Shown here in pieces: positions 16,751 through 24,759 of a stretch of 64,000 nucleotides of DNA. The stretch is from Archangium gephyra (GTDB lineage: Bacteria > Myxococcota > Myxococcia > Myxococcales > Myxococcaceae), in the NCBI RefSeq assembly GCF_001027285.1, contig NZ_CP011509.1:3232501-3296500 (forward strand). Direction: 5' to 3'. Position 1 is the stretch's first letter; every line of letters starts with the position of its first letter. The notes beneath the pieces were generated by a model. It made no database searches, had not been told where the DNA came from, and saw nothing but the letters and a program-made list of their open reading frames with translations. The position numbers and the translations under genes were made by a program.

Positions 16751-19700
16751 TCAGCGTGAGGTGGAGATTGCCGGCCATCTATCACCATCAGGCGGCAGTT
16801 CCACCCAGTCACCACGAGGGGCGACGAAGAAAGCGTAGGGAAGCGTTTTCATGAAATAGGGCACCGAGCCAACGGGAGGGCCCGGAGGGGGCGGCGCGTG
16901 AAAGTAGAGCTGAAGGTAGTACCGGAGGAACATCCGCCAGGCCCCTCCTTCTGCGAGTTCCGCCAGCCAGTTCAGGGCTCCGGCATGGGCCAGCCAGGAC
17001 TCCGTCGAATCAGGTGCACGCGCCATCAGCCACTCCAGGCACTGCACCGCTTTGGTGGGAAGCAGCGCACGCACCCCTTCGGGAGGTAGCACGTGATGCG
17101 CCCGGAGCCACTCCGCCCCGTGTAGGAACGCCCTTTCCCAATGCCCTGCCTCGCCAAGCGCAGCCTCAGCTCCGGGCCAGGCCGCGAGCCCCATGCGTCC
17201 AAGCACGAGACACGCACCGCCGGAGAGGACTGGGTCGGGATGAAGGGCGGCTTCTACCAGTGGTTGAAGCTCGAGCCGCTGCGCCAGCTCCGGGTGCCAG
17301 GTGATTTGCTGCAACAGCGCCCAGGCAGCCCCCTTGCGAACGGGGTAGTGAACCTGGAGCCGCACGACACGGCGCATGGGGCTCTGGAGGAGCTCGACGA
17401 ATGACGAAAACGCCTCGTCCACTTCCTGAGTCATGAAGAGCACCATGAGTTGCTGGTGCACAATGGCATCCCGGTTGCTCTGAGTCCCCGCGCGGAGGAA
17501 ATCGAGGAGCCTGCGCGCGAGCGACTCCGGCAGTGGCGCCAGCTCGACGAGTGCCTGGGCCGCAGCATAGGCCACTCCATGCTCGCGCGACTCCTCCGTG
17601 TAGCCGATGCCGAGGTCCTGTGCGTCGGAAAGCAGCTCGAAGAGGGTGTCGAGTCCCTCATTCCACCGGTGGTTTCGGATGGCGGCGATACAGGCATCTC
17701 GCACCAGCCAGCTCGGGTCTTTCGCGGTGGCCAGCACGGATTGTCTTCCGGACGCATCCGCCCGAGGTGCGAGCGCGAGAATGGCGGCGGCCCGGCATTT
17801 CCAGTCAGGGTCCTGAAGTGCGCGCTCTAGTAGGGCAGTGGCCTCGCGCGACACGTCCGAGAAGAGCGCCTGAATCACCGTCTTGCGGAAGGGCGCGAAC
17901 GAAGATTCCAGCATCGCCGCAGCGGCCGCCGCGACGGGTTCACCCGCTGCGGCCAGCACGCGAATGGCCGCACCGTGAAGCTCTGGAGATGGGCTGCCCA
18001 CCCACTTCCAGAGGCGCTCGCGGTCATCGGCGGACAGCTCGCCCAAGTTGGGAGGCCAGGGGCTCCGGGCCTGCGCCTTGATGCAGGCGCGCAGCGCCGT
18101 GCACCCCTCGGGGAACAGAATGCGCGCCAGGGTCTCCTGGGCTCCAGGCTCCGTCTCGTCGCGCTCGTCCCAGGGAAGAGCGCTCCCGACAATCGCGACC
18201 AGCGCGGCCCTTCGCTCTTCGGGTTGCGCCAGCAAGGGACTCAGCTCGGCATTGAGCGCCTCCAGTGGCCACAACGTGAAGAGCGCTTGCAGAGCCGCTC
18301 GTGCCTCATGTCCCTCGGCAGTGACCAGTGCAGCGAACAGCAACGAGGCGCTCCCCGTGTGCCTCGTGCGGCCGATAACCTCGTAGACCTGCCAGCGCTG
18401 CCCGGGCTCACAGGCGTCTCTGAGCGCGCGGAACTCATCCAGCGACGCATTCTTTGGTTGGATGGCCTTGCACCAGGAGAAGATCAGCTCGCGACGTCGC
18501 GGGTGCCCGGGCAACCACTCATACCCCTCACGAGCCCTACGCCACGCGACCAGCCGATCAAGCGCATCCGCGAGAATCACGCGATCATCGAGGTCTTGCT
18601 CGTCGATGGCCGCGGCTTCGAGCATATCCAGGTGCCCCTGCTCGGCCTCCCTGCGCTCGGGAATTGCGTGGAGCTTGTCCCAGCGCCGCTTCAGTTCGGA
18701 GTCGAGCAACTCGATCAGCTCATCGAAAGGCGGCGACGCGCAGAGCAGGGCCCCCAACATGATGGCGCTGAGGGCAGTCGTCGCCTCCCGGGTAGCGACA
18801 GGGGCCGCTGCGGCAAATGCCTCGGGAAAGTGCCATCCCAGGAGGTCCAGGTCCCATACGAACTGCTCATAGAACACGTTGTTGATGCCAGGCAGCACGT
18901 ACTGGATGAACCGCTCCATGACCTGCCGCCCGTCGGCACTGGAGCGAATGGCCTCCAGGAGCGAGCCGGGCCAATTGGGAAGCCGCCATGGCGTCACCTG
19001 CCGGGAGCCGTCTTCGATGATGGGCGGGGGGGAAAGAGCCCTAACCAGGGCTGCTACGGGATCTACCCCTCGCAGCCACCGGGCGGCGGTGACGTAGACC
19101 TCTGGCAGGAAGGCGCCCTCCGCCGTCAGCAGCGCTGAACGGAGCCACGCGTCGAATGCGCCATGGACCTCGCGGGAGAGAAGCTGGGGGGTGGATGGCA
19201 GCGCTCCCGCGAGGTCCAGTACATCCCTGAAGTCCTCTTCCGCCAGCAAGCCTTTGAACAACGCGGAGAAGACGTTGGCGGCCTGGGCGGGCTCTTCACC
19301 CAGCAGGAACTCGAGCCCCGCGGTGACTTGCGGGTGGGCTCGGTACCCTTCAGGCTCCTCGGTCAGCCAGCTGGCCGCGAGCATCCAGTCGAGCAGCTTC
19401 CGGATGTCCACGTGAAGGCTCCGGTCAGCCCCATGGAGGACTTCTGACCGCGTAAGGGCTGCCTCCAAGGGGAACACCGCCCCCCGCGTCAGCAGGCTCC
19501 AGAGGACGAGGGCTGATGGAATCGCGTTCCAGGGCAGCCCTCGAACCTCTTGCGCCACGATGCTGGCGATCTGGTCGACGGCCGATTCCCGCAGCAGCGC
19601 ACGAAGGCGGAGCACGTTTTGAGGCTCCAGCTGCCGCACCTTCGCCGCGAAGGTCTTGATGGAAAGCGGGGCGTGGAGGCGCTCCAGGACTTCGTCACGA

Positions 19701-20926
19701 TGGTCATCCACCAGAGCGCGCTGCCACCCCTCGGCCCTCTTGAGCTTGTTCTGGAGAATCCGCCAGCGCGCGGAGGCGTCATAGTCCGTGCCGTCCAGAT
19801 GCATCGCCTCGGCCCGTAGTTGCTGGAACTGCTTCTGCCCGCTGGAGGCGCGAAGAACCGCCAGCCGGGACATGATGATGATCTTCTTGTCGGACCGGGC
19901 CTCGTCCAGCAGCCCGGGGAGGGCATGGAGCCAACGTTCCGCCTTGTCACCCGGACGGACGGGCCCAAAGGGGTCCTCGACGAAGAAGACGGTCGGCTCC
20001 CTCGTGGCCTCGAGTTTGTCTTGAAGCTCGGTGGGTTCCTGAATGCGCACGAACGCGAAGGGCTCTTCGGCGGTCTGGTACTCATACGCGAGCTTGCGCG
20101 CGACCAGCGTCTTGCCCACCCCTGGTGGACCGAGCAGCACGAGCAGGTGTCTGCTATCGAGCTGAGCCTTCATTGCCTGGAAGTTCCGTGGCGCCACGAA
20201 GTCGTCCAGCTCCTCGGTGGGCGAGAGCGCGCCCTGGTACTGGCGGGCTCTCGCGACGATGTCCTGCTTCGTCCAGAACCGGGAGGCCGCACCTTGGAGC
20301 ATCTTGGCGCGCACCGCTTCGGCCAGGGCCTCACGGCACTGCCGCACGGTGAGCCCGGGAACGTGCAGGTGCCGCTTCAGCAGTTCCTCCGAGAGCAGTT
20401 GGAAGTGCTCCTTCTCCTTCGGCTGGAGCACCGTGATGCGAGGTGCCAACTCTTCAAGGCGTACACCTGGGGGAATGCGCTCCTTGAGTGAGTCTGGCAA
20501 GCGGGGTGTGGGCGCCAGGTCCAGGATGCCACTGACCTGCAGCGATTGAAGGGAGGTATCGAGCGTGGTGTTGGTGATGAGCAGGTAGTGCTCGCCGGAA
20601 GTGGCGGCCAACCGCTCCACGGGAGATAACCGCCGCTTGGGACCTCGCGTGCCTGGAGGCCGTTGCGGGATGCCGACGAGCTCGACGAACTCTGCCTTGC
20701 CCCAGTGCTTGCTCCGGTACTTCACTTGGATGCTGAGGTGACGTCTCTCACCGGGCGCCGGAAGCAAGACCGCGAGATCTTCCTGGGACTCCGGCTCGAA
20801 CTCGACACGCTCGATGCCCTCGTTCCGAGCGAACATCAGCTCGAGCGCGACCCATACGGTTACGGCCTCCTGATACGCGAAGCCCTGGTACACCGCCCGG
20901 CCGCCAATGTCCTGATTCGCCGACAT
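16751..20926 (-). CDS. Antiviral STAND-like NTPase: PD-(D/E)XK nuclease, nSTAND, HEAT-like repeats
   Basis: A 1391-residue protein; the frame reaches back to 21394 through IS sequence, but ATG 20926 is the first sensible start (its ribosome-binding site is weak). Residues 10-75 resemble Cap4/DUF4297-type nucleases: G-F-A-Y-Q-E-A, acidic D50 in Q-E-D-L-A-V, and Q-V-K at 67-69. A P-loop NTPase follows, with Walker A GPPGVGKT at 266-273 and Walker B F-F-V-E-D-P-F at about 314-320, consistent with nSTAND3-type domains. From about residue 800 the chain is helical with HEAT-like repeats (L-x-x-A-L-Q-D-P-D-W-K-C-R-A-A-A-I-L-A-L). Nuclease-STAND-repeat order is that of Avs anti-phage proteins, which sense a phage protein with the repeats, assemble, and cut DNA. 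Location between IS remnants supports transfer. Which ligand it senses cannot be seen. Confidence 0.78.
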   Translation of the reverse strand: MSANQDIGGRAVYQGFAYQEAVTVWVALELMFARNEGIERVEFEPESQEDLAVLLPAPGERRHLSIQVKYRSKHWGKAEFVELVGIPQRPPGTRGPKRRLSPVERLAATSGEHYLLITNTTLDTSLQSLQVSGILDLAPTPRLPDSLKERIPPGVRLEELAPRITVLQPKEKEHFQLLSEELLKRHLHVPGLTVRQCREALAEAVRAKMLQGAASRFWTKQDIVARARQYQGALSPTEELDDFVAPRNFQAMKAQLDSRHLLVLLGPPGVGKTLVARKLAYEYQTAEEPFAFVRIQEPTELQDKLEATREPTVFFVEDPFGPVRPGDKAERWLHALPGLLDEARSDKKIIIMSRLAVLRASSGQKQFQQLRAEAMHLDGTDYDASARWRILQNKLKRAEGWQRALVDDHRDEVLERLHAPLSIKTFAAKVRQLEPQNVLRLRALLRESAVDQIASIVAQEVRGLPWNAIPSALVLWSLLTRGAVFPLEAALTRSEVLHGADRSLHVDIRKLLDWMLAASWLTEEPEGYRAHPQVTAGLEFLLGEEPAQAANVFSALFKGLLAEEDFRDVLDLAGALPSTPQLLSREVHGAFDAWLRSALLTAEGAFLPEVYVTAARWLRGVDPVAALVRALSPPPIIEDGSRQVTPWRLPNWPGSLLEAIRSSADGRQVMERFIQYVLPGINNVFYEQFVWDLDLLGWHFPEAFAAAAPVATREATTALSAIMLGALLCASPPFDELIELLDSELKRRWDKLHAIPERREAEQGHLDMLEAAAIDEQDLDDRVILADALDRLVAWRRAREGYEWLPGHPRRRELIFSWCKAIQPKNASLDEFRALRDACEPGQRWQVYEVIGRTRHTGSASLLFAALVTAEGHEARAALQALFTLWPLEALNAELSPLLAQPEERRAALVAIVGSALPWDERDETEPGAQETLARILFPEGCTALRACIKAQARSPWPPNLGELSADDRERLWKWVGSPSPELHGAAIRVLAAAGEPVAAAAAAMLESSFAPFRKTVIQALFSDVSREATALLERALQDPDWKCRAAAILALAPRADASGRQSVLATAKDPSWLVRDACIAAIRNHRWNEGLDTLFELLSDAQDLGIGYTEESREHGVAYAAAQALVELAPLPESLARRLLDFLRAGTQSNRDAIVHQQLMVLFMTQEVDEAFSSFVELLQSPMRRVVRLQVHYPVRKGAAWALLQQITWHPELAQRLELQPLVEAALHPDPVLSGGACLVLGRMGLAAWPGAEAALGEAGHWERAFLHGAEWLRAHHVLPPEGVRALLPTKAVQCLEWLMARAPDSTESWLAHAGALNWLAELAEGGAWRMFLRYYLQLYFHAPPPPGPPVGSVPYFMKTLPYAFFVAPRGDWVELPPDGDRWPAISTSR

Positions 20927-20984
20927 CCGGAATTCTTCGCTTGGACCCCCAGAGATTTCAATATGGGGCCATGTTGAGGGGAAG

Positions 20985-21445
20985 GGCGTATAGGCGGAGA
21001 GAGGCCGTGTGGAGGGGGAGGGCTGGTGCAGAGGGGCGGAGGAGGGCCGCTGACGGGTGCCGGCCGAGCTGTGAGCCGGGCCGGTGCAGAGGCCACGCAG
21101 CCTCCTTGGGCATGTCTGCCCAACGGGATTCGAACCCGTGGAGAAGGCTGGCCGTTCCCCGGAGTTAGTTCCCGAGGCCCGACACCTGGACGCGCACCAA
21201 CCGCTCCGCCTTCTTGGCGTACCAAAGTCGCGCGCACCCCTCTGGCTTGCTCCACGTACGCCAACGCCCGCCACCTGCCTCCACACCTGACGAATGTGAA
21301 GCCCATCCAGCGCGAAGGTCCCGCGCAGCCGCCCCGCGAAAGTCTCCTGGCGGCGTCCTCTCCTTGCTCCGCTCCTGCCTCGCCCCTGCCTCAAGCGCCA
21401 CGCTCGCCTCTTCTGCTCCTCCCTGGGGGCGCGTCACGCTCCTCT
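20985..21445 (-). mobile_element. IS91-like insertion sequence remnant, copy 2
   Basis: 20985-21122 repeats 13861-13999 almost base for base, and 21222-21445 repeats 14137-14359; both copies point the same way. On the minus strand 21222-21445 encodes the decayed transposase C-terminus (F-A-L-D-G-F-T-F-V-R-C-G-G, A-R-G-V-R-A-T-L), with the first Cys of the C-x2-C lost to Phe. The stretch 21123-21221 replaces the end of the transposase gene and its stop, which copy 1 retains. The terminal edge at 20985 lies 59 bases from the STAND gene start. Confidence 0.6.
21123..21228 (-). other. tRNA-like T-arm and structured insert inside IS copy 2
   Basis: On the minus strand, 21139-21123 reads ACGGG-TTCGAAT-CCCGT, a canonical tRNA T-arm (5-bp stem, 7-base loop). 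Upstream on that strand lie two more stems: AGAAGGC pairing with GCCTTCT, and CCTCGG pairing with CCGGGG around a 9-base loop. I cannot find a 5' acceptor strand (CTGCCCA would be needed) or a proper anticodon arm, so this is not a functional tRNA. It may be a tRNA fragment left by an integration event, or chance. Confidence 0.35.
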
Positions 21446-21579
21446 ACTCGTTCCGCGGGAGCGGGGTGAGCACCTCGGCTTGAGCCGTGAGGGGGGGCGC
21501 CGACGAGGCAGAGGGCTCTGACGAACCCCACCCGGCGGCGGCCCCGTTCATGCGCCGATGATGATCACGTCGTCACCGC

Positions 21580-21888
21580 TCACGACGGCAGTGCCTCTCC
21601 GGACTCCTCCGCCGTCATGTACCGCGCGTACCAGTCGGGCCAGTCCTCGTCGGCCTTGCCGCTGCGCTTCTCGTGCTCGCCGTGGGCAGCCGCTGCGCGC
21701 CGGAGCGCGCTCGCCAGGTCCCTCGCGGAGCTGAACGACATCAGGGAGCGGTCCACCCGCCCGGGGAACCGGGTGGTCACCTCCTGCAAGAGCCAGGTGT
21801 TGCCGTCCGGGTCGTTGAACGACGGGGTGCTGCGGGGGAAGGGATGAAGACGTGATGGAGGCGCACGTCCTCCACCGCTAGTGCGCAA
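21580..21888 (-). pseudogene. VOC (glyoxalase-fold) family protein, C-terminal fragment
   Basis: Minus-strand residues F-N-D-P-D-G-N-T-W-L-L-Q-E-V-T-T-R (about 21770-21820) are the usual C-terminal beta-strand region of VOC-superfamily proteins, followed by A-A-A-H-G-E-H-E and D-W-P-D-W-Y-A-x-Y-M, a tail of one subfamily. The N-terminal VOC repeat with its metal ligand is missing and the upstream sequence gives no continuation, so it is a 5'-truncated remnant near the edge of the IS-bounded island. Confidence 0.7.
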
Positions 21889-22235
21889 CGCTCGAAGTCA
21901 TGCGTGGTGCACGTCGCTCACTCTCCAGTGGGCACTCCGCCGTTGGCGAGCGAGGGATGGGCTGGCTCGCCGACCGGCTGCCGCGCGAGCCGGACGCCGC
22001 TTGGCCTCGCCGCTGCAGGGAGGCGCGCAGCGCGGCCTTCCCACCTGGCCAGGATCATTCCGCCCAGCCGGCGCCGCACTCGCGAACTTCGCCGGCACGT
22101 CGACTCACAGCGAACATCCTCCTCACCCCGCCGTTCCATGGTACATCCACCAGGACTCGATGACAGTACGTCCCGCCGAGCGGCGTTCAGTTCCCTGCGC
22201 CAGGCCTTGTCTGACGGATGCAAGGAGTACGTCTC
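21889..22235. other. Intergenic region, no gene seen
   Basis: All frames here look non-coding (high Pro/Arg, no family). The right end includes AAGGAG at 22222-22227, the ribosome-binding site of the cytochrome gene. Confidence 0.4.
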
Positions 22236-22760
22236 GTGAAGCGAATCGGGCTCTGGCTGGCTGTCGTTGCAACGGTGGCCGGCGTCGTCGTCCCTACGGC
22301 TATCGAAGCCCAACAACCCACGGAAGAGGCCGCTCCGGTCTTCGTCAAGAAAATCCCCCCCGGGTACCGCGACTGGAGGCTCATCACCGTGGCCCAGGAG
22401 AGAGGCGAGCTCAACGACATCCGCGCGGTTCTGGGCAACGATAAAGCCATCAAAGCCTACCGGGCAGGGACGCTCCCGTTCCCCGAGGGGACCATCATCG
22501 CGCGGCTTGCTTACGACTACGTCCCGTCGGAGGAGAACAACAAGGTCTTCGGCCGTCCCCAATCCTTCGTGGCCGGGCCCCCGAAGAACGGGGTTCAGTT
22601 CATGGTCAAGGACTCGAAGAAATACGCCGCGACTGGCGGCTGGGGATACGCTCAGTTCGACGACGGCAAACCCGCCGATGATGCGATGCTCAAGACCTGC
22701 TTTCCCTGTCACGAGGCGGTCAAGAGTCGCGACTACGTTTTCAGCCGTTACTCACCCTGA
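22236..22760 (+). CDS. Cytochrome P460 family protein
   Basis: A 174-residue exported haem protein. I choose GTG 22236 because AAGGAG lies 8 bases upstream and the signal peptide (K-R-I-G-L-W-L-A-V-V-A-T-V-A-G-V-V-V) then starts cleanly; ATG 22218 is the alternative. The mature part has the P460 pattern: W-x-L-I-T-V-A, L-N-D-I-R-A-V-L-G-N, P-F-P-E-G-T-I-I-A-R-L, and a C-terminal haem c site C-F-P-C-H with K-x-R-D-Y-V-F-x-R-Y after it. P460 proteins oxidise hydroxylamine or bind NO in the periplasm; many non-nitrifiers carry them with unknown roles. It stands alone, with the IS island to its left. Confidence 0.88.
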   Translation: MKRIGLWLAVVATVAGVVVPTAIEAQQPTEEAAPVFVKKIPPGYRDWRLITVAQERGELNDIRAVLGNDKAIKAYRAGTLPFPEGTIIARLAYDYVPSEENNKVFGRPQSFVAGPPKNGVQFMVKDSKKYAATGGWGYAQFDDGKPADDAMLKTCFPCHEAVKSRDYVFSRYSP

Positions 22761-22853
22761 TAACAGCGCGGACCCCCTCCAACAGGAACACCAGCGTCCT
22801 ACCGCACAGGTGCGTTGTCGGCCCTGGGAAGGCGGGGCCCGCGCGTCAGGCGG

Positions 22854-23603
22854 TCAGACCATGCCGCCGTTGGCGCGGAGGACCTGGCCGTTGATCCACC
22901 CGCCGTCCGGCCCGGCGAGGAACGCGACGGACGCGGCGATGTCCTCTGGCGTGCCCAGCCGCTCCATGGGGTTGAGCTTCGCCATGCGGTCCACCAGCTC
23001 GGGGGACTTGCCGTGCAGGAAGAGGTCGGTGGCGGTGGGGCCGGGCGCGACGCAGTTGACGGTGATGTTCCGGCCGCGCAGCTCCTTGGAGAGCACGGCG
23101 GTCATCGTCTCCACGGCGGCCTTGGTGGCCGCGTAGACGCCGTAGGTCTCCATCCTCATGCCCACGACGCTGGTGGAGAAGTTGATGATGCGCCCACCGT
23201 CGCGCAGGCGGCGCGCGGCTTCCCGCAGGCCGTTGAACGTGCCCTTGAAGTTGACGGCCACATGCTGGTCGAACAGGGCGTCGTCGAAGTCCGCGAAGCG
23301 GGCGAACTTCCCCATGCCGGCGTTGTTCACCAGCACGTCCACCCCGCCGAAGGCCGCTTCCGCCGCGTCGAACATCCGGGGGAAGGCGGTGGGGTCGGAG
23401 ACATCCGCCTGGACGCTCAGCGCCCGGCCCCCGGCCGCTTCAATCCGGCGCACCAGGGCGTCCGCGGCGTCCTGGCGGCCCGCGTAGTTGACGAGGACGC
23501 TGAAGCCGTCGCGAGCGAGCCGCTCGGCCACCGCGGCGCCGATGCCGCGCGAGGCGCCCGTCACGAGGGCGGTCTTCTTCTGCTGGGTCTGGGGGGTCGT
23601 CAT
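22854..23603 (-). CDS. SDR family oxidoreductase
   Basis: A 249-residue classical short-chain dehydrogenase/reductase. The start at 23603 has GGAG upstream; earlier in-frame codons fall into the promoter shared with the LysR gene. The NAD(P) motif T-G-A-S-R-G-I-G lies at about residues 15-22, N-N-A-G near 92, the catalytic Ser in F-S-T-S-V, and Y-x-x-x-K (Y-A-A-T-K) near 158. N-Y-A-G-R after strand beta2 suggests NADPH preference. It diverges from a LysR regulator with 110 bases between the starts, the usual arrangement of a regulator and its target. The substrate is unknown. Confidence 0.92.
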   Translation of the reverse strand: MTTPQTQQKKTALVTGASRGIGAAVAERLARDGFSVLVNYAGRQDAADALVRRIEAAGGRALSVQADVSDPTAFPRMFDAAEAAFGGVDVLVNNAGMGKFARFADFDDALFDQHVAVNFKGTFNGLREAARRLRDGGRIINFSTSVVGMRMETYGVYAATKAAVETMTAVLSKELRGRNITVNCVAPGPTATDLFLHGKSPELVDRMAKLNPMERLGTPEDIAASVAFLAGPDGGWINGQVLRANGGMV

Positions 23604-23713
23604 GGCTTGCTCCGGGAGTTCGCCGTCGCCGGCGTCGTGTGAGGAGAAGATGGACCTTTCCGCCTCGCGGATAATCGGCTTTGTTCCGGCATCACTGTTC
23701 GACAGGGCGGACA

Positions 23714-24604
23714 ATGGACCGGTTCGACGCCATGAAGGCCTTCACGCGCATCGTGGAGTGCCGGAGTTTCACCCAGGCCGCGAGGGATCTGGGGCTGCCG
23801 CGCTCGTCGGTGACGGACGCGGTGAAGCAGCTGGAGGAGCGGCTGGGGGTCCGCCTGCTCCAGCGCACCACGCGGCAGGTGAGCCCCACGCTGGACGGCG
23901 AGGCGTACTACCAGCGTTGCGTGGCGCTGCTCGCGGACCTGGAGGAGGCGGACGCGGCGTTCGTGGGGGCGCAGCCGAAGGGGCTGGTGCGCGTGGAGGT
24001 GCAAGGAACGCTGGCGCGCCGGGTCGTGCTGCCCCGGCTGCCGGAATTCCTGGCGCGCTACCCGGGCATCGAGCTGTACATGAGCGAGGGCGACCGCTTC
24101 GTGGACCTGGTGCGCGAGGGAGTCGACTGCGTGCTGCGCTCGGGCGAGCCGCGGGACAGCGACATGGTGGGCCGCCGGGTGGCGCTGCTGGAGGAGGTGA
24201 CGTGCGCGTCGCCGGCCTACCTGGCGCGGCACGGCGTGCCGGAGAGCCTCGAGGCGCTCCAGCAGGGGCACCGCATGGTGGGCTTCCGCTCCTCGCTGAC
24301 GGGAAGCCTGATGCCGCTGGAGTTCACGGTGGGCGGAGAGGTCCGCCACGTCATGCTGCCCACGACGATGTCCGTGAACGGCGCGGAGACCTTCGTGGCG
24401 GCCGCGCGGCTGGGCCTGGGCCTCATCCAGGCGCCGCGCTACCACCTGGAGGAGGACTTCGGGCGCGGCACGCTGGTGCTCGTGCTGCCCCAGTACCCGC
24501 CGACGCCGACGCCCGTGTCCCTGCTGTACCCGCGCAACCGGCAGCTGGCCCCGCGCGTACGCGTCTTCATCGACTGGCTGACGCGGGGCTTCGCCGCGCC
24601 CTGA
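23714..24604 (+). CDS. LysR family transcriptional regulator
   Basis: A 296-residue LysR regulator. The helix-turn-helix is at residues about 18-40 (F-T-Q-A-A-R-D-L-G-L-P-R-S-S-V-T-D-A-V-K), followed by L-E-x-R-L-G-V-R-L-L-Q-R-T-T-R, the family hallmark, and a periplasmic-binding-like effector domain. R-S-G-E-P at about residue 150 and the D-x-V-x-E-G-V-D-C segment match the CrgA/YhjC-type group that often controls divergent SDR genes. The start M-D-R-F-D is the family N-terminus; the frame extends to 23681 but without a better site. It probably acts on the shared 23604-23713 promoter. Confidence 0.93.
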   Translation: MDRFDAMKAFTRIVECRSFTQAARDLGLPRSSVTDAVKQLEERLGVRLLQRTTRQVSPTLDGEAYYQRCVALLADLEEADAAFVGAQPKGLVRVEVQGTLARRVVLPRLPEFLARYPGIELYMSEGDRFVDLVREGVDCVLRSGEPRDSDMVGRRVALLEEVTCASPAYLARHGVPESLEALQQGHRMVGFRSSLTGSLMPLEFTVGGEVRHVMLPTTMSVNGAETFVAAARLGLGLIQAPRYHLEEDFGRGTLVLVLPQYPPTPTPVSLLYPRNRQLAPRVRVFIDWLTRGFAAP

Positions 24605-24759
24605 AGGAGCCCTCCGTGCCACGGGAAGAAGCAGGGGCGGGCCCGAAGACGGGCAAGCGAGAGGGCGAGCGCTCCAGGAGGCCGTCCGCCGGGCTGGGTT
24701 GAAGTCCCTGGAATGACCGTGTACATCCCCACGCCCCACCCGCGAGGCGAGAGACTGGA

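Noticed and set aside
16728-16760. Further LexA-like site (GTCTGTTCAGC) near the STAND gene stop
   Set aside because: It lies at the 3' end of a gene, is not palindromic, and such partial matches occur by chance.
21116-21228. A complete tRNA gene on the minus strand
   Set aside because: Only the T-arm is convincing; no matching 5' acceptor strand and no standard anticodon arm can be drawn. Not tRNA-Sec either.
20927-21394. Long N-terminal extension of the STAND protein
   Set aside because: It translates IS remnant DNA (also present at 13861-14359 in another context) and is Arg/Pro-rich; ATG 20926 starts the real domain.
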